Shown in pieces: positions 1 to 5,359 of a stretch of DNA of 5,359 bases. The notes under the pieces were generated by a model. That model was not told where the DNA came from. It did no database searches and worked only from the letters and a program-made list of their open reading frames with translations. Origin of the DNA: Dysgonamonadaceae bacterium (GTDB lineage: Bacteria > Bacteroidota > Bacteroidia > Bacteroidales > Azobacteroidaceae). Made by a program: the position numbers and the translations under genes. The stretch lies in contig JAIRSN010000161.1 in NCBI GenBank assembly GCA_031255425.1, forward strand, positions 1 to 5,359. Reading direction: 5' to 3'. Numbering within the stretch: position 1 is the stretch's first letter; each line of letters opens with the position of its first letter.

Positions 1-443
1 ATTTCCGGGTACCCGGAAAACCTCCCGGCGTTAACATTCTAGATTTCCGGGTCCCCGGAAAACCGCCCGGCGTTTTCATTTGCGGATTCCGGGGACCCGG
101 ATAACCCCCCGGGGTAGAAATTTACGATTTAAAGGTGACCTTGGAAACGTTCCGGCGAACTCATTCTCGTTTCCGGTACGCACCGGAAACGTTCCGGAGT
201 TCTCATTTGCGATTCCGGCGCGCGCCGGAATCATGAATTTGTTAACATTTGCGTTTCCGGCGCGAGCCGGAAACGTTTTGGAGTATTCATTTGCGTTTCC
301 GGCGCGAGCCGGAAACGTTTTGGAGTACTCATTTGCGTTTCCGGCGCGCGCCGGAATCATGAATTTGTTAACATTTGCGAGTTCGAGTTTACCTCGAAAA
401 CGCCTCGCAGATTCCATAAACGCTTTCAGGGATACCCAGAAAG
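1..443. repeat. 42-bp palindromic tandem repeat array, at least 11 units, truncated at the left edge
   Basis: Eleven consecutive units start near 1, 43, 85, 127, 170, 212, 254, 296, 338, 380 and 423. Most are exactly 42 bp; those at 127 and 380 are 43 bp. Each unit opens with an 18-21 bp dyad, such as the perfect palindrome TTTCCGGGTACCCGGAAA at 2-19 or ATTCCGGCGCGCGCCGGAAT at 212-231. A roughly 22-bp linker follows, usually ending in CATTTGCG. Dyad centres lie at about 10.5, 52.5, 94.5, 137, 179.5, 221.5, 263.5, 305.5, 347.5, 390 and 433. Units 4, 10 and 11 have diverged in sequence yet remain palindromic. The array runs off the left edge, so its full size and its left neighbour are unknown. 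Both strands stay open for over 370 bp because 42 is a multiple of three. The two 43-bp units and the conserved dyads argue for a noncoding element. It could be a REP/BIME-like element, a protein-binding array or a transcribed hairpin string; I do not recognise a named family. Confidence 0.93.
212..379. repeat. Best-conserved block of the array: four units in B-A-A-B order
   Basis: These four 42-bp units share the core CCGGC/GCCGG but carry two linker types. Type A (units 254-295 and 296-337) continues from the core with ACGTTTTGGAGTA; the two copies differ at one base (T286 versus C328). Type B (units 212-253 and 338-379) continues with CATGAATTTGTTAACA; the two copies differ only in the first base (A212 versus T338). 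Each pair is therefore 41/42 identical, while units to the left are much more diverged. This implies recent copying or homogenisation within this part of the array. The mirrored order is not what a simple tandem duplication of an AB block would give. Confidence 0.88.
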
Positions 444-488
444 CCATTTTGAGATAAAAAAAGAAGTAAAGGTTTATTAACAATTAGA

Positions 489-523
489 ATTTAACAATTC
501 AATTAACATTTAACAATTCAATT
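489..523. repeat. AT-rich 16-bp direct repeat, period 19
   Basis: ATTTAACAATTCAATT occurs exactly at 489-504 and again at 508-523, separated by AAC. A weaker relative, ATTAACAATTAG, sits at 476-487. The stretch is nearly free of G and C and separates the GC-rich palindromic array from the clpC leader. It could be a binding site, a flexible upstream promoter region or a slippage duplication. Nothing in the sequence decides between these. Confidence 0.75.
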
Positions 524-537
524 TTTATGGGGAAGCA

Positions 538-633
538 ATGTTCCTATGTGCAGCCAAGCAGATACACCGTACTCCTTTAAAATATAAAAGAGGCTGCGCC
601 TCAAATTATAAAAGCGGCTGCGCCGCCGGATAA
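538..633 (+). CDS. Possible 31-codon leader ORF (uncertain)
   Basis: An ATG at 538 opens a 31-codon frame ending in TAA at 631-633. The predicted peptide begins MFLCAAKQIHRTPLKYK and ends with two octads, YKRGCASN and YKSGCAAG, because a 24-bp tandem repeat with hairpins falls in frame. A purine-rich GGGGAAG lies at 529-535, only two bases before the ATG; that spacing is tight, and Bacteroidota rarely depend on Shine-Dalgarno pairing. An overlapping 17-codon frame starts at ATG 527. I do not recognise the peptide. It could be a chance ORF over structural repeats, and no function is proposed. The ORF lies before the candidate -7 element at 645, so it would not be on a transcript starting there. 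Confidence 0.15.
   Translation: MFLCAAKQIHRTPLKYKRGCASNYKSGCAAG
583..627. repeat. Tandem pair of 24-bp hairpin units with covarying stems
   Basis: Two units each read TATAAAAG followed by a short hairpin. The first is GAGGC-TGC-GCCTC at 590-602 and the second is GCGGC-TGC-GCCGC at 614-626, with starts exactly 24 bp apart. The only change inside the hairpins is an A-T pair becoming a C-G pair on both arms, so pairing is preserved. Read on the minus strand, each hairpin is followed by TTTTATA, which resembles a weak intrinsic terminator for leftward transcription. On the plus strand the following bases are A-rich, so the hairpins would not terminate rightward transcription. They could insulate clpC from the array, or be small mobile or regulatory repeats. 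Confidence 0.7.
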
Positions 634-644
634 AAAAGAAATTG

Positions 645-652
645 TATTTTTG
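645..652 (+). promoter_or_regulatory. Candidate -7 promoter element for clpC-htpG
   Basis: TATTTTTG matches the Bacteroidota primary sigma factor -7 consensus TAnnTTTG at every fixed position. Initiation a few bases downstream would give a 5' leader of about 130 nt before the clpC ATG at 790. No TTTG-type -33 element is present at the expected distance upstream, because that stretch (about 614-628) is occupied by a GC-rich hairpin. The call is therefore a half-match only. No CIRCE-type heat-shock operator is visible in the leader. Confidence 0.35.
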
Positions 653-789
653 TAGAACGTTTCACGAAAAAGCAGATTCGATACACCGCACACATTCCAC
701 TGAAATTATGGCACACCAGCATGCCTTTGCGGGGCATGGCATATTATTTGAGAAAATTTAGCAATCGAAACGATATAAAAAACAAACGT

Positions 790-3315
790 ATGAAAAAGAA
801 TTTTTCAAACCGGGTAAAAGAGATTTTAACGTACAGCCGGGAAGAAGCCGGAAGGTTGCGCAACTCGCACGTGGGAGTCGAACACATCCTGCTGGGAATC
901 CTGCGCGACTCGCACAACACGGCTTTCTCCATCATCCGGTATTTAGGAATAAACACCGGTAACTTAAAATCAATATTAGACCGCGAAATGTATGAAGAAG
1001 GCGATTACATTTCCGAAAACCAGTTGACGATCGACAAGAGCGTCGAAAACTTGTTGCGCCTGAGCGTACTGGAATCCACCCGCCTGGACAGTTCCGAAAC
1101 GGACACCGAACACCTGCTGTTAGCGATGTTGAAAGACAACGAGTCGTTGGTTTTCCGCATCCTGAAAGCACACGATATAGACTACCGGAAAGTGTACAAC
1201 GCCATCCTCGAAGCCAAAGGCGAACACGTCCCGCAGATGGGGACGGAATACGAAGAAGAAGAGGAAGAAGAAGAAGCGTACGCCAAACAGAAAGAGGGGA
1301 CGAGAAGCAACCCAAGCGCCAAAGGGAGCGATACGCCCATGATCGACAGCTTCGGAACAGACCTGACAAGGGCGGCGGAAGAAAACCGCTTAGACCCGAT
1401 TGTCGGGCGGGAAAAGGAAATCGAACGGCTGGCGCAGGTGCTGAGCCGCCGGAAGAAAAACAACCCGATACTGATCGGGGAACCGGGAGTCGGCAAATCC
1501 GCCATCGTGGAAGGATTGGCGACCCGCATCGTGCAACGGAAAGTGTCCCGGGTGCTGTTCGACAAAAGAGTCGTCAACTTAGACATGGCGTCGATTGTGG
1601 CGGGAACGAAGTACCGGGGGCAGTTCGAAGAACGGGTCAAGGGGATTCTGAACGAGTTGCAGAAAAATCCGGACGTCATTCTCTTTATCGACGAAATCCA
1701 TACCATTGTCGGGGCGGGCGGCGCTTCCGGATCGATGGATGCGGCGAATATGCTGAAACCGGCGTTGGCGCGGGGCGAAATCCAATGCATAGGCGCCACG
1801 ACGCTGGATGAATACCGCAAAAGCATCGAGAAAGACGGCGCGCTGGAAAGGCGCTTCCAGAAGATTATCGTCGACCCGACCACGGCGGAGGAAACCTGCC
1901 GGATACTGGAAAATATCAAACCCAAATACGAAGACCATCACAACGTGATGTACACGGAAGAAGCCATTCAACTGTGCGTGAAGCTGACAGACCGCTACAT
2001 CAGCGACCGGAATTTCCCGGACAAAGCCATCGACGCGCTGGACGAAGCCGGTTCGCGGACCCATATCTCCAACATCGTCGTCCCGAAAGTGATTGAGGAG
2101 ACGGAGGAACTGGTCGAAATCATCCGGCAAAAGAAGTTGCAGGCGGTCAAGTCGCAGGATTTCGAATTAGCCGCCAGCTACCGCGACCAGGAACGGGACA
2201 CGATGCTCAAACTGGAAGCCTTGCAAGCCAGGTGGGAAGAAGAATTGCAGGAAAACCGCCAGGTGGTAGACGGCGACAAGGTAGCCGAAGTGGTCGCCAT
2301 GATGTCGGGCGTGCCGGTTCAGCGGATTGCGAAAGCCGAAAACCAGAAACTGCTGGAAATGGAGTCCTCCCTCAAATCCAATATCATCGGGCAGGACGAC
2401 GCCATCCAAAAGATTGTGAAAGCCATCCAACGCAACCGCATCGGGTTGAAAGACCCCAACAAGCCCATCGGAACGTTTATGTTCTTAGGACCGACGGGGG
2501 TGGGAAAAACCTACCTGGCAAAGAAGCTGGCGGAATACCTGTTCGATTCGGTCGACACGCTGATCCGCATCGACATGTCGGAATATATGGAGAAATTCAC
2601 GGTTTCCCGGCTGATCGGGGCGCCTCCGGGGTACGTCGGCTACGAAGACGGCGGACAGTTGACGGAGAAAGTCCGGCGCAAACCCTATTCGGTCATCCTG
2701 CTGGACGAAATTGAAAAAGCGCATCCGGATGTGTTCAACCTGCTGCTGCAAGTGTTGGACGAAGGCCGCCTGACGGACAGCCTGGGTCGCCGCATCGACT
2801 TCAAAAACACCGTTCTTATCCTGACTTCGAATGTCGGAACCCGCCAACTGAAAGAGTTCGGCAAAGGCATCGGATTCGATACCGGCGGAAACAAAGTCGG
2901 CGACAAGGAATATGCGCACCATGTGATACAAAAAGCGCTGGAGAAAACGTTCGCGCCGGAGTTCCTGAACCGCGTGGACGATATTATCATGTTCAACCAG
3001 TTGGACAAAGAATCCATTCACCGGATTATCGACATCGAACTGAAAGAGTTCTACGGACGGCTCGAAGCCTTGGGCTACCGGCTGCTTATTGCCGACGAAG
3101 CCAAGGAGTTTATCGCATCGAAAGGCTATGATGTCCAATTCGGCGCAAGGCCGCTGAAACGCGCCATCCAGAAGTATTTGGAAAATGAACTCGCCGAAAT
3201 GATTATCAAGTCCGGCGTCCGGGAAGGCGACGTGATACGGGTCGATTTCGACAAGGAAAACCAGGCGGTCTGCCTGCGTGTGGCGGAAAACGAACAAACA
3301 GAACAAACAACCTGA
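790..3315 (+). CDS. clpC: ATP-dependent Clp protease ATP-binding subunit ClpC (AAA+ unfoldase)
   Basis: This cytoplasmic HSP100 ATPase of 841 aa is expected to form hexamers that unfold substrates and thread them into ClpP. Residues 1-145 form the double Clp-N domain, starting MKKNFSNRVKEILTYS. A linker with eight consecutive Glu (155-162) follows. The first AAA+ module has Walker A GEPGVGKS (230-237, K236), pore-loop Tyr275 in KYRG, Walker B D301/E302 and Arg fingers R354/R355. A short UVR-type middle domain lies at about 434-480, which marks ClpC rather than ClpB. The second module has Walker A GPTGVGKT (567-574, K573), pore loop GYVGY (614-618), Walker B D639/E640, R728 in the FLNR motif and sensor-2 R787 in GAR. 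IGF at 694-696 is the likely ClpP-docking tripeptide. The frame is open back to 721, but family proteins begin with this MKKxF-type start. The 23 extra residues look unrelated, and A-rich sequence precedes ATG 790 as usual in Bacteroidota. Partner genes clpP and mcsA/B are not in the window. The gene is probably co-transcribed with htpG. Confidence 0.97.
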   Translation: MKKNFSNRVKEILTYSREEAGRLRNSHVGVEHILLGILRDSHNTAFSIIRYLGINTGNLKSILDREMYEEGDYISENQLTIDKSVENLLRLSVLESTRLDSSETDTEHLLLAMLKDNESLVFRILKAHDIDYRKVYNAILEAKGEHVPQMGTEYEEEEEEEEAYAKQKEGTRSNPSAKGSDTPMIDSFGTDLTRAAEENRLDPIVGREKEIERLAQVLSRRKKNNPILIGEPGVGKSAIVEGLATRIVQRKVSRVLFDKRVVNLDMASIVAGTKYRGQFEERVKGILNELQKNPDVILFIDEIHTIVGAGGASGSMDAANMLKPALARGEIQCIGATTLDEYRKSIEKDGALERRFQKIIVDPTTAEETCRILENIKPKYEDHHNVMYTEEAIQLCVKLTDRYISDRNFPDKAIDALDEAGSRTHISNIVVPKVIEETEELVEIIRQKKLQAVKSQDFELAASYRDQERDTMLKLEALQARWEEELQENRQVVDGDKVAEVVAMMSGVPVQRIAKAENQKLLEMESSLKSNIIGQDDAIQKIVKAIQRNRIGLKDPNKPIGTFMFLGPTGVGKTYLAKKLAEYLFDSVDTLIRIDMSEYMEKFTVSRLIGAPPGYVGYEDGGQLTEKVRRKPYSVILLDEIEKAHPDVFNLLLQVLDEGRLTDSLGRRIDFKNTVLILTSNVGTRQLKEFGKGIGFDTGGNKVGDKEYAHHVIQKALEKTFAPEFLNRVDDIIMFNQLDKESIHRIIDIELKEFYGRLEALGYRLLIADEAKEFIASKGYDVQFGARPLKRAIQKYLENELAEMIIKSGVREGDVIRVDFDKENQAVCLRVAENEQTEQTT

Positions 3316-3332
3316 ACAAGACAAAATGTCAG

Positions 3333-3348
3333 TTATTAATCGTAATAA
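3333..3348. promoter_or_regulatory. AT-rich inverted repeat in the clpC-htpG gap
   Basis: TTATTA at 3333-3338 and TAATAA at 3343-3348 form a perfect 6+6 bp inverted repeat around ATCG. It lies in the 48-bp gap, 15 bp before the htpG ATG. The stem would be very weak in RNA and no T-tract follows, so it is not a terminator. It could be a small operator or chance in an AT-rich spacer. A smaller dyad, GACA-AAA-TGTC, is at 3320-3330. No TAnnTTTG element is present on the plus strand of this gap, which favours read-through from clpC. Confidence 0.35.
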
Positions 3349-3363
3349 AATCAGAATAAAAAG

Positions 3364-5232
3364 ATGAACAACAAAAAACAAAGCGGTCACATAGGTGTGA
3401 CGACTGAGAACATTTTCCCTGTTATTAAAAAATTTTTATACAGCGACCACGAGATATTTCTTCGCGAACTGGTTTCCAACGCCGTGGATGCAACCCAGAA
3501 GTTGAAAACGTTTGCATCGGTCGGTGAGTTTACCGGCGAACTGGGCGACTTGTCCATCCGGATCAGCCTCGACGAAAAGAAGAAAACGCTGACCATTTCC
3601 GACCGGGGAATCGGGATGACTGCCGACGAGATTGACCGGTATATCAATCAAATCGCCTTCTCCAGCGCAAACGATTTTCTGGACAAATACAAGGACGACG
3701 CCCACTCGATTATCGGTCACTTCGGCTTGGGCTTCTACTCCGCCTTTATGGTTTCCCGGAAAGTGGAAATCATCACCAAATCCTGCAAAGAGGATGCGGT
3801 GGCGATGAAATGGGTGTGCGACGGATCGCCGGAATACACCCTGACCGAAACGCGGAAAGAGGATCGCGGGACGGATATTATCCTTTATATCGACGACGAA
3901 AACAAGGAGTTTGCCGAAAAGCACCGGATTGAAGGTTTGCTGAAAAAGTACTGCCGTTTCCTCCCTGTTCCGATCGCCTTCGGGAAAAAAACCGAATGGA
4001 AAGACGGCAAGTCCATCGAAACGGACGAGGACAATATCATCAACGACACGAACCCGTTGTGGACCCGGAAGCCGGCGGAACTGACCGACGAGGATTACAT
4101 CCGGTTCTACAAGGAAATCTATCCGTTCAGCGAAGATCCCCTGTTCTGGATTCATTTAAATGTCGATTATCCGTTCAACCTGACCGGCATCCTGTATTTC
4201 CCGAAGGTGAAAAGCGGCATTGAGTTGCAGAAGAACAAAATCCAGCTTTACAGCAATCAGGTCTACGTGACGGATTCGGTCGAAGGGATTGTGCCGGAAT
4301 TTCTGACCCTGTTGCACGGCGTCATCGACTCGCCCGACATCCCGCTGAACGTGTCCCGCTCCTATCTGCAATCGGACGGCAATGTGAAGAAAATCTCCAC
4401 CTACATCACGAAGAAAGTCGCCGACCGTTTGGACGAAATATTCAAAAACGACCGCCCGCAATTCGAAGAAAAATGGAACAGCCTGAAGATTTTTATCGAA
4501 TACGGCCTGATTACGGACGAAAAATTCGGCGAACGCGCCCTGAAATTTGTGCTGCTCGAAGATGTAGCGAAAAAGGTTTTCACGCTGGAGGAATACAAAA
4601 TGCTGGTCGAGGCCAATCAAACCGATAAGGACAAGTCTATCATCTATTTATATACGACCAACAAAGAAGATCAGTATGCCTATATCGACGAAGCGAAAGA
4701 AAAGGGCTACGATGTGTTGGTGATGGACGGCCAGTTAGACAATCATTTTATGAACACGCTGGAAACGAAACTGGAGAAAACGCGGTTTGTCCGGGTCGAT
4801 TCGGATGTGATTGATAATCTGATTAAAAAGAGCGAAAACAAGGCGGTCGAATTAACGGAAGACGAGCGGAACGCTCTTATCGAAACATTCAAGGCGGCGC
4901 TTCCCCCGATGGAGAAGACCGATTTTGTGGTAGGCTTCGAGCATCTGGGCGAGAAAGCAAGCCCGGTGACCGTCACCCAGAACGAGTTTATGCGCCGGAT
5001 GAAAGAGATGGCAGAGATGCAGCCGGGGATGAATTTCTACGGCGATATGCCGGTGTCCTACACCCTGACCGTCAACCTGGACGCGCCGGCGGTGAAAAAA
5101 ATCGAAGCCGACAAAGAGAATACGAAGGATATGTTGCACCAGTTAGTTGATTTAGCGTTGCTTTCCAACGGATTATTGAAAGGCGAGGCGCTAAGCAAGT
5201 TTATCAAACGCAGCATCGAGCGCGTATCGTAA
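3364..5232 (+). CDS. htpG: Chaperone protein HtpG (bacterial Hsp90)
   Basis: This cytoplasmic ATP-dependent homodimeric chaperone of 622 aa remodels late folding intermediates, usually together with DnaK. The N-terminal GHKL ATPase shows E35 and N39 in the ELVSNAVDA helix, D80 in DRGIGM, the glycine lid motif GHFGLGFYS (118-126) and T170 in GTDI. The middle domain carries the catalytic-loop arginine R332 and Q336 in NVSRSYLQ. The C-terminal dimerisation domain ends in LLSNGLLKGEALSKFIKRS, with no eukaryotic MEEVD tail, as expected for bacteria. ATG 3364 gives the family's usual N terminus just before IGVTTENIF, and A-rich AATAAAAAG precedes it. The gene starts 48 bp after clpC on the same strand. 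The length matches E. coli HtpG (about 624 aa) but is about 60 residues shorter than the Bacteroides and Porphyromonas proteins I recall (about 680 aa). The missing part is a charged helical stretch after residue ~580. The frame is intact, so this is not decay. Confidence 0.97.
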   Translation: MNNKKQSGHIGVTTENIFPVIKKFLYSDHEIFLRELVSNAVDATQKLKTFASVGEFTGELGDLSIRISLDEKKKTLTISDRGIGMTADEIDRYINQIAFSSANDFLDKYKDDAHSIIGHFGLGFYSAFMVSRKVEIITKSCKEDAVAMKWVCDGSPEYTLTETRKEDRGTDIILYIDDENKEFAEKHRIEGLLKKYCRFLPVPIAFGKKTEWKDGKSIETDEDNIINDTNPLWTRKPAELTDEDYIRFYKEIYPFSEDPLFWIHLNVDYPFNLTGILYFPKVKSGIELQKNKIQLYSNQVYVTDSVEGIVPEFLTLLHGVIDSPDIPLNVSRSYLQSDGNVKKISTYITKKVADRLDEIFKNDRPQFEEKWNSLKIFIEYGLITDEKFGERALKFVLLEDVAKKVFTLEEYKMLVEANQTDKDKSIIYLYTTNKEDQYAYIDEAKEKGYDVLVMDGQLDNHFMNTLETKLEKTRFVRVDSDVIDNLIKKSENKAVELTEDERNALIETFKAALPPMEKTDFVVGFEHLGEKASPVTVTQNEFMRRMKEMAEMQPGMNFYGDMPVSYTLTVNLDAPAVKKIEADKENTKDMLHQLVDLALLSNGLLKGEALSKFIKRSIERVS

Positions 5233-5236
5233 ATCG

Positions 5237-5257
5237 TTCCGGTGTGAACCGGTTCAA
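5237..5257 (+). repeat. Short hairpin after htpG, similar to the array core
   Basis: CCGGT (5239-5243) pairs with ACCGG (5248-5252) around the loop GTGA, a GNRA-type tetraloop. The sequence TTCCGGTGTGAACCGG at 5237-5252 matches the core of the array unit at 171-186 at 13 of 16 positions, differing only in the loop. It starts 5 bp after the htpG stop codon. The nearest T-run (5268-5273) is 15 bp past the stem, too far for an ordinary intrinsic terminator. It may be a solitary member of the same palindrome family or a 3'-end stabilising hairpin. Confidence 0.45.
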
Positions 5258-5279
5258 GTAACCATACTTTTTTGTTCGA

Positions 5280-5346
5280 CCAACGTCGCTATTTGTTAAA
5301 TGCTCCGGCATTTTTCCACAAAGGCGGCGTTGGTTTTCTTTTTTTT
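5280..5346 (+). terminator. Branched Rho-independent terminator of the clpC-htpG unit
   Basis: CCAACGTCGC (5280-5289) pairs with GCGGCGTTGG (5324-5333), ten pairs including one G-U wobble. TTTTCTTTTTTTT follows at 5334-5346. The 34-nt loop contains its own hairpin, AAATGC (5298-5303) with GCATTT (5308-5313), closed by C-G around TCCG, which is a UNCG-class stable tetraloop in RNA. The structure begins 47 bp after the htpG stop codon. No A-run precedes the left arm, so it should act only on rightward transcription. Confidence 0.85.
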
Positions 5347-5359
5347 AATGTTTTTGCCG

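Noticed and set aside
1..443. CRISPR array
   Set aside because: Both the palindromic part and the linkers recur between units, so there are no unique spacers. Unit length is 42 bp and no cas gene is present.
80..457. Hypothetical repeat protein on the plus strand
   Set aside because: It begins at a TTG inside a repeat unit, has no leader signal, and mirrors the opposite-strand frame because of the palindromes.
76..483. Hypothetical repeat protein on the minus strand
   Set aside because: It depends on the 42-bp period and begins at a TTG. The frame is shifted by 43-bp units, and dyad symmetry rather than codons is preserved. Kept only as a finding.
721..737. Hairpin ATGCC/GGCAT before clpC as a riboswitch or thermosensor
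   Set aside because: It has only five pairs with a 7-nt loop and no pairing to the start region of clpC. This is within what chance would give.
721..789. Upstream start for clpC at 721 or 736
   Set aside because: The extra residues (MPLRGMAYYL onward) do not resemble the ClpC N terminus, whereas ATG 790 gives the family-typical start right before the first Clp-N helix.
932..5139. Long antisense and alternate-frame ORFs across clpC and htpG
   Set aside because: They lie wholly within two complete, motif-rich chaperone genes. Their translations show no recognisable domains, as expected of shadow frames.
5239..5273. First terminator right after htpG (hairpin 5239-5252, or GGTT/AACC at 5251-5263, with T6)
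   Set aside because: The five-pair stem is 15 bp from the T-run and the nearer stem has only four pairs. The structure at 5280-5346 is far stronger.

Overview
The window looks like a housekeeping locus from a Bacteroidota (Bacteroidales-like) genome of roughly 50% GC. Two complete co-directional chaperone genes, clpC then htpG, fill the right 85%. Both protein sequences resemble the Bacteroides/Porphyromonas forms as I remember them. The leaders are A-rich with no clear Shine-Dalgarno sequence, and one candidate promoter element fits the Bacteroidota -7 consensus TAnnTTTG. Genus and species cannot be named from this sequence.

Layout. Positions 1-443 hold a very regular 42-bp tandem array of palindromic units: eleven dyad centres spaced 42-43 bp apart, cut by the left edge. 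Positions 444-789 are a gene-poor AT-rich leader. It contains a 16-bp direct repeat, a possible 31-codon ORF, a tandem pair of small hairpins whose stems covary, and a -7-like TATTTTTG. Positions 790-3315 encode ClpC (841 aa) and 3364-5232 encode HtpG (622 aa). The 48-bp gap between them has a small AT-rich inverted repeat and no visible terminator or promoter. Positions 5233-5359 hold a lone hairpin resembling the array core and then a strong branched intrinsic terminator.

How the genes work together. ClpC is an AAA+ unfoldase expected to feed ClpP; it has two Walker A/B modules, a UVR-type middle domain and an IGF ClpP-docking tripeptide. HtpG is the bacterial Hsp90, an ATP-driven dimeric chaperone. 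Close spacing and a single terminator after htpG suggest one protein quality-control transcript, with refolding (HtpG) and degradation (ClpC-ClpP) made together.

The least ordinary part is the upstream array. Its units keep dyad symmetry while the arm sequences change in a compensatory way, and their period equals four turns of B-DNA. That points to a structured nucleic-acid element or a periodic protein-binding array rather than a coding sequence. Its function is unknown. A second point is that HtpG appears to lack the charged C-terminal insert I associate with Bacteroidales homologues. I see no phage, transposase, CRISPR or defence system in the window.
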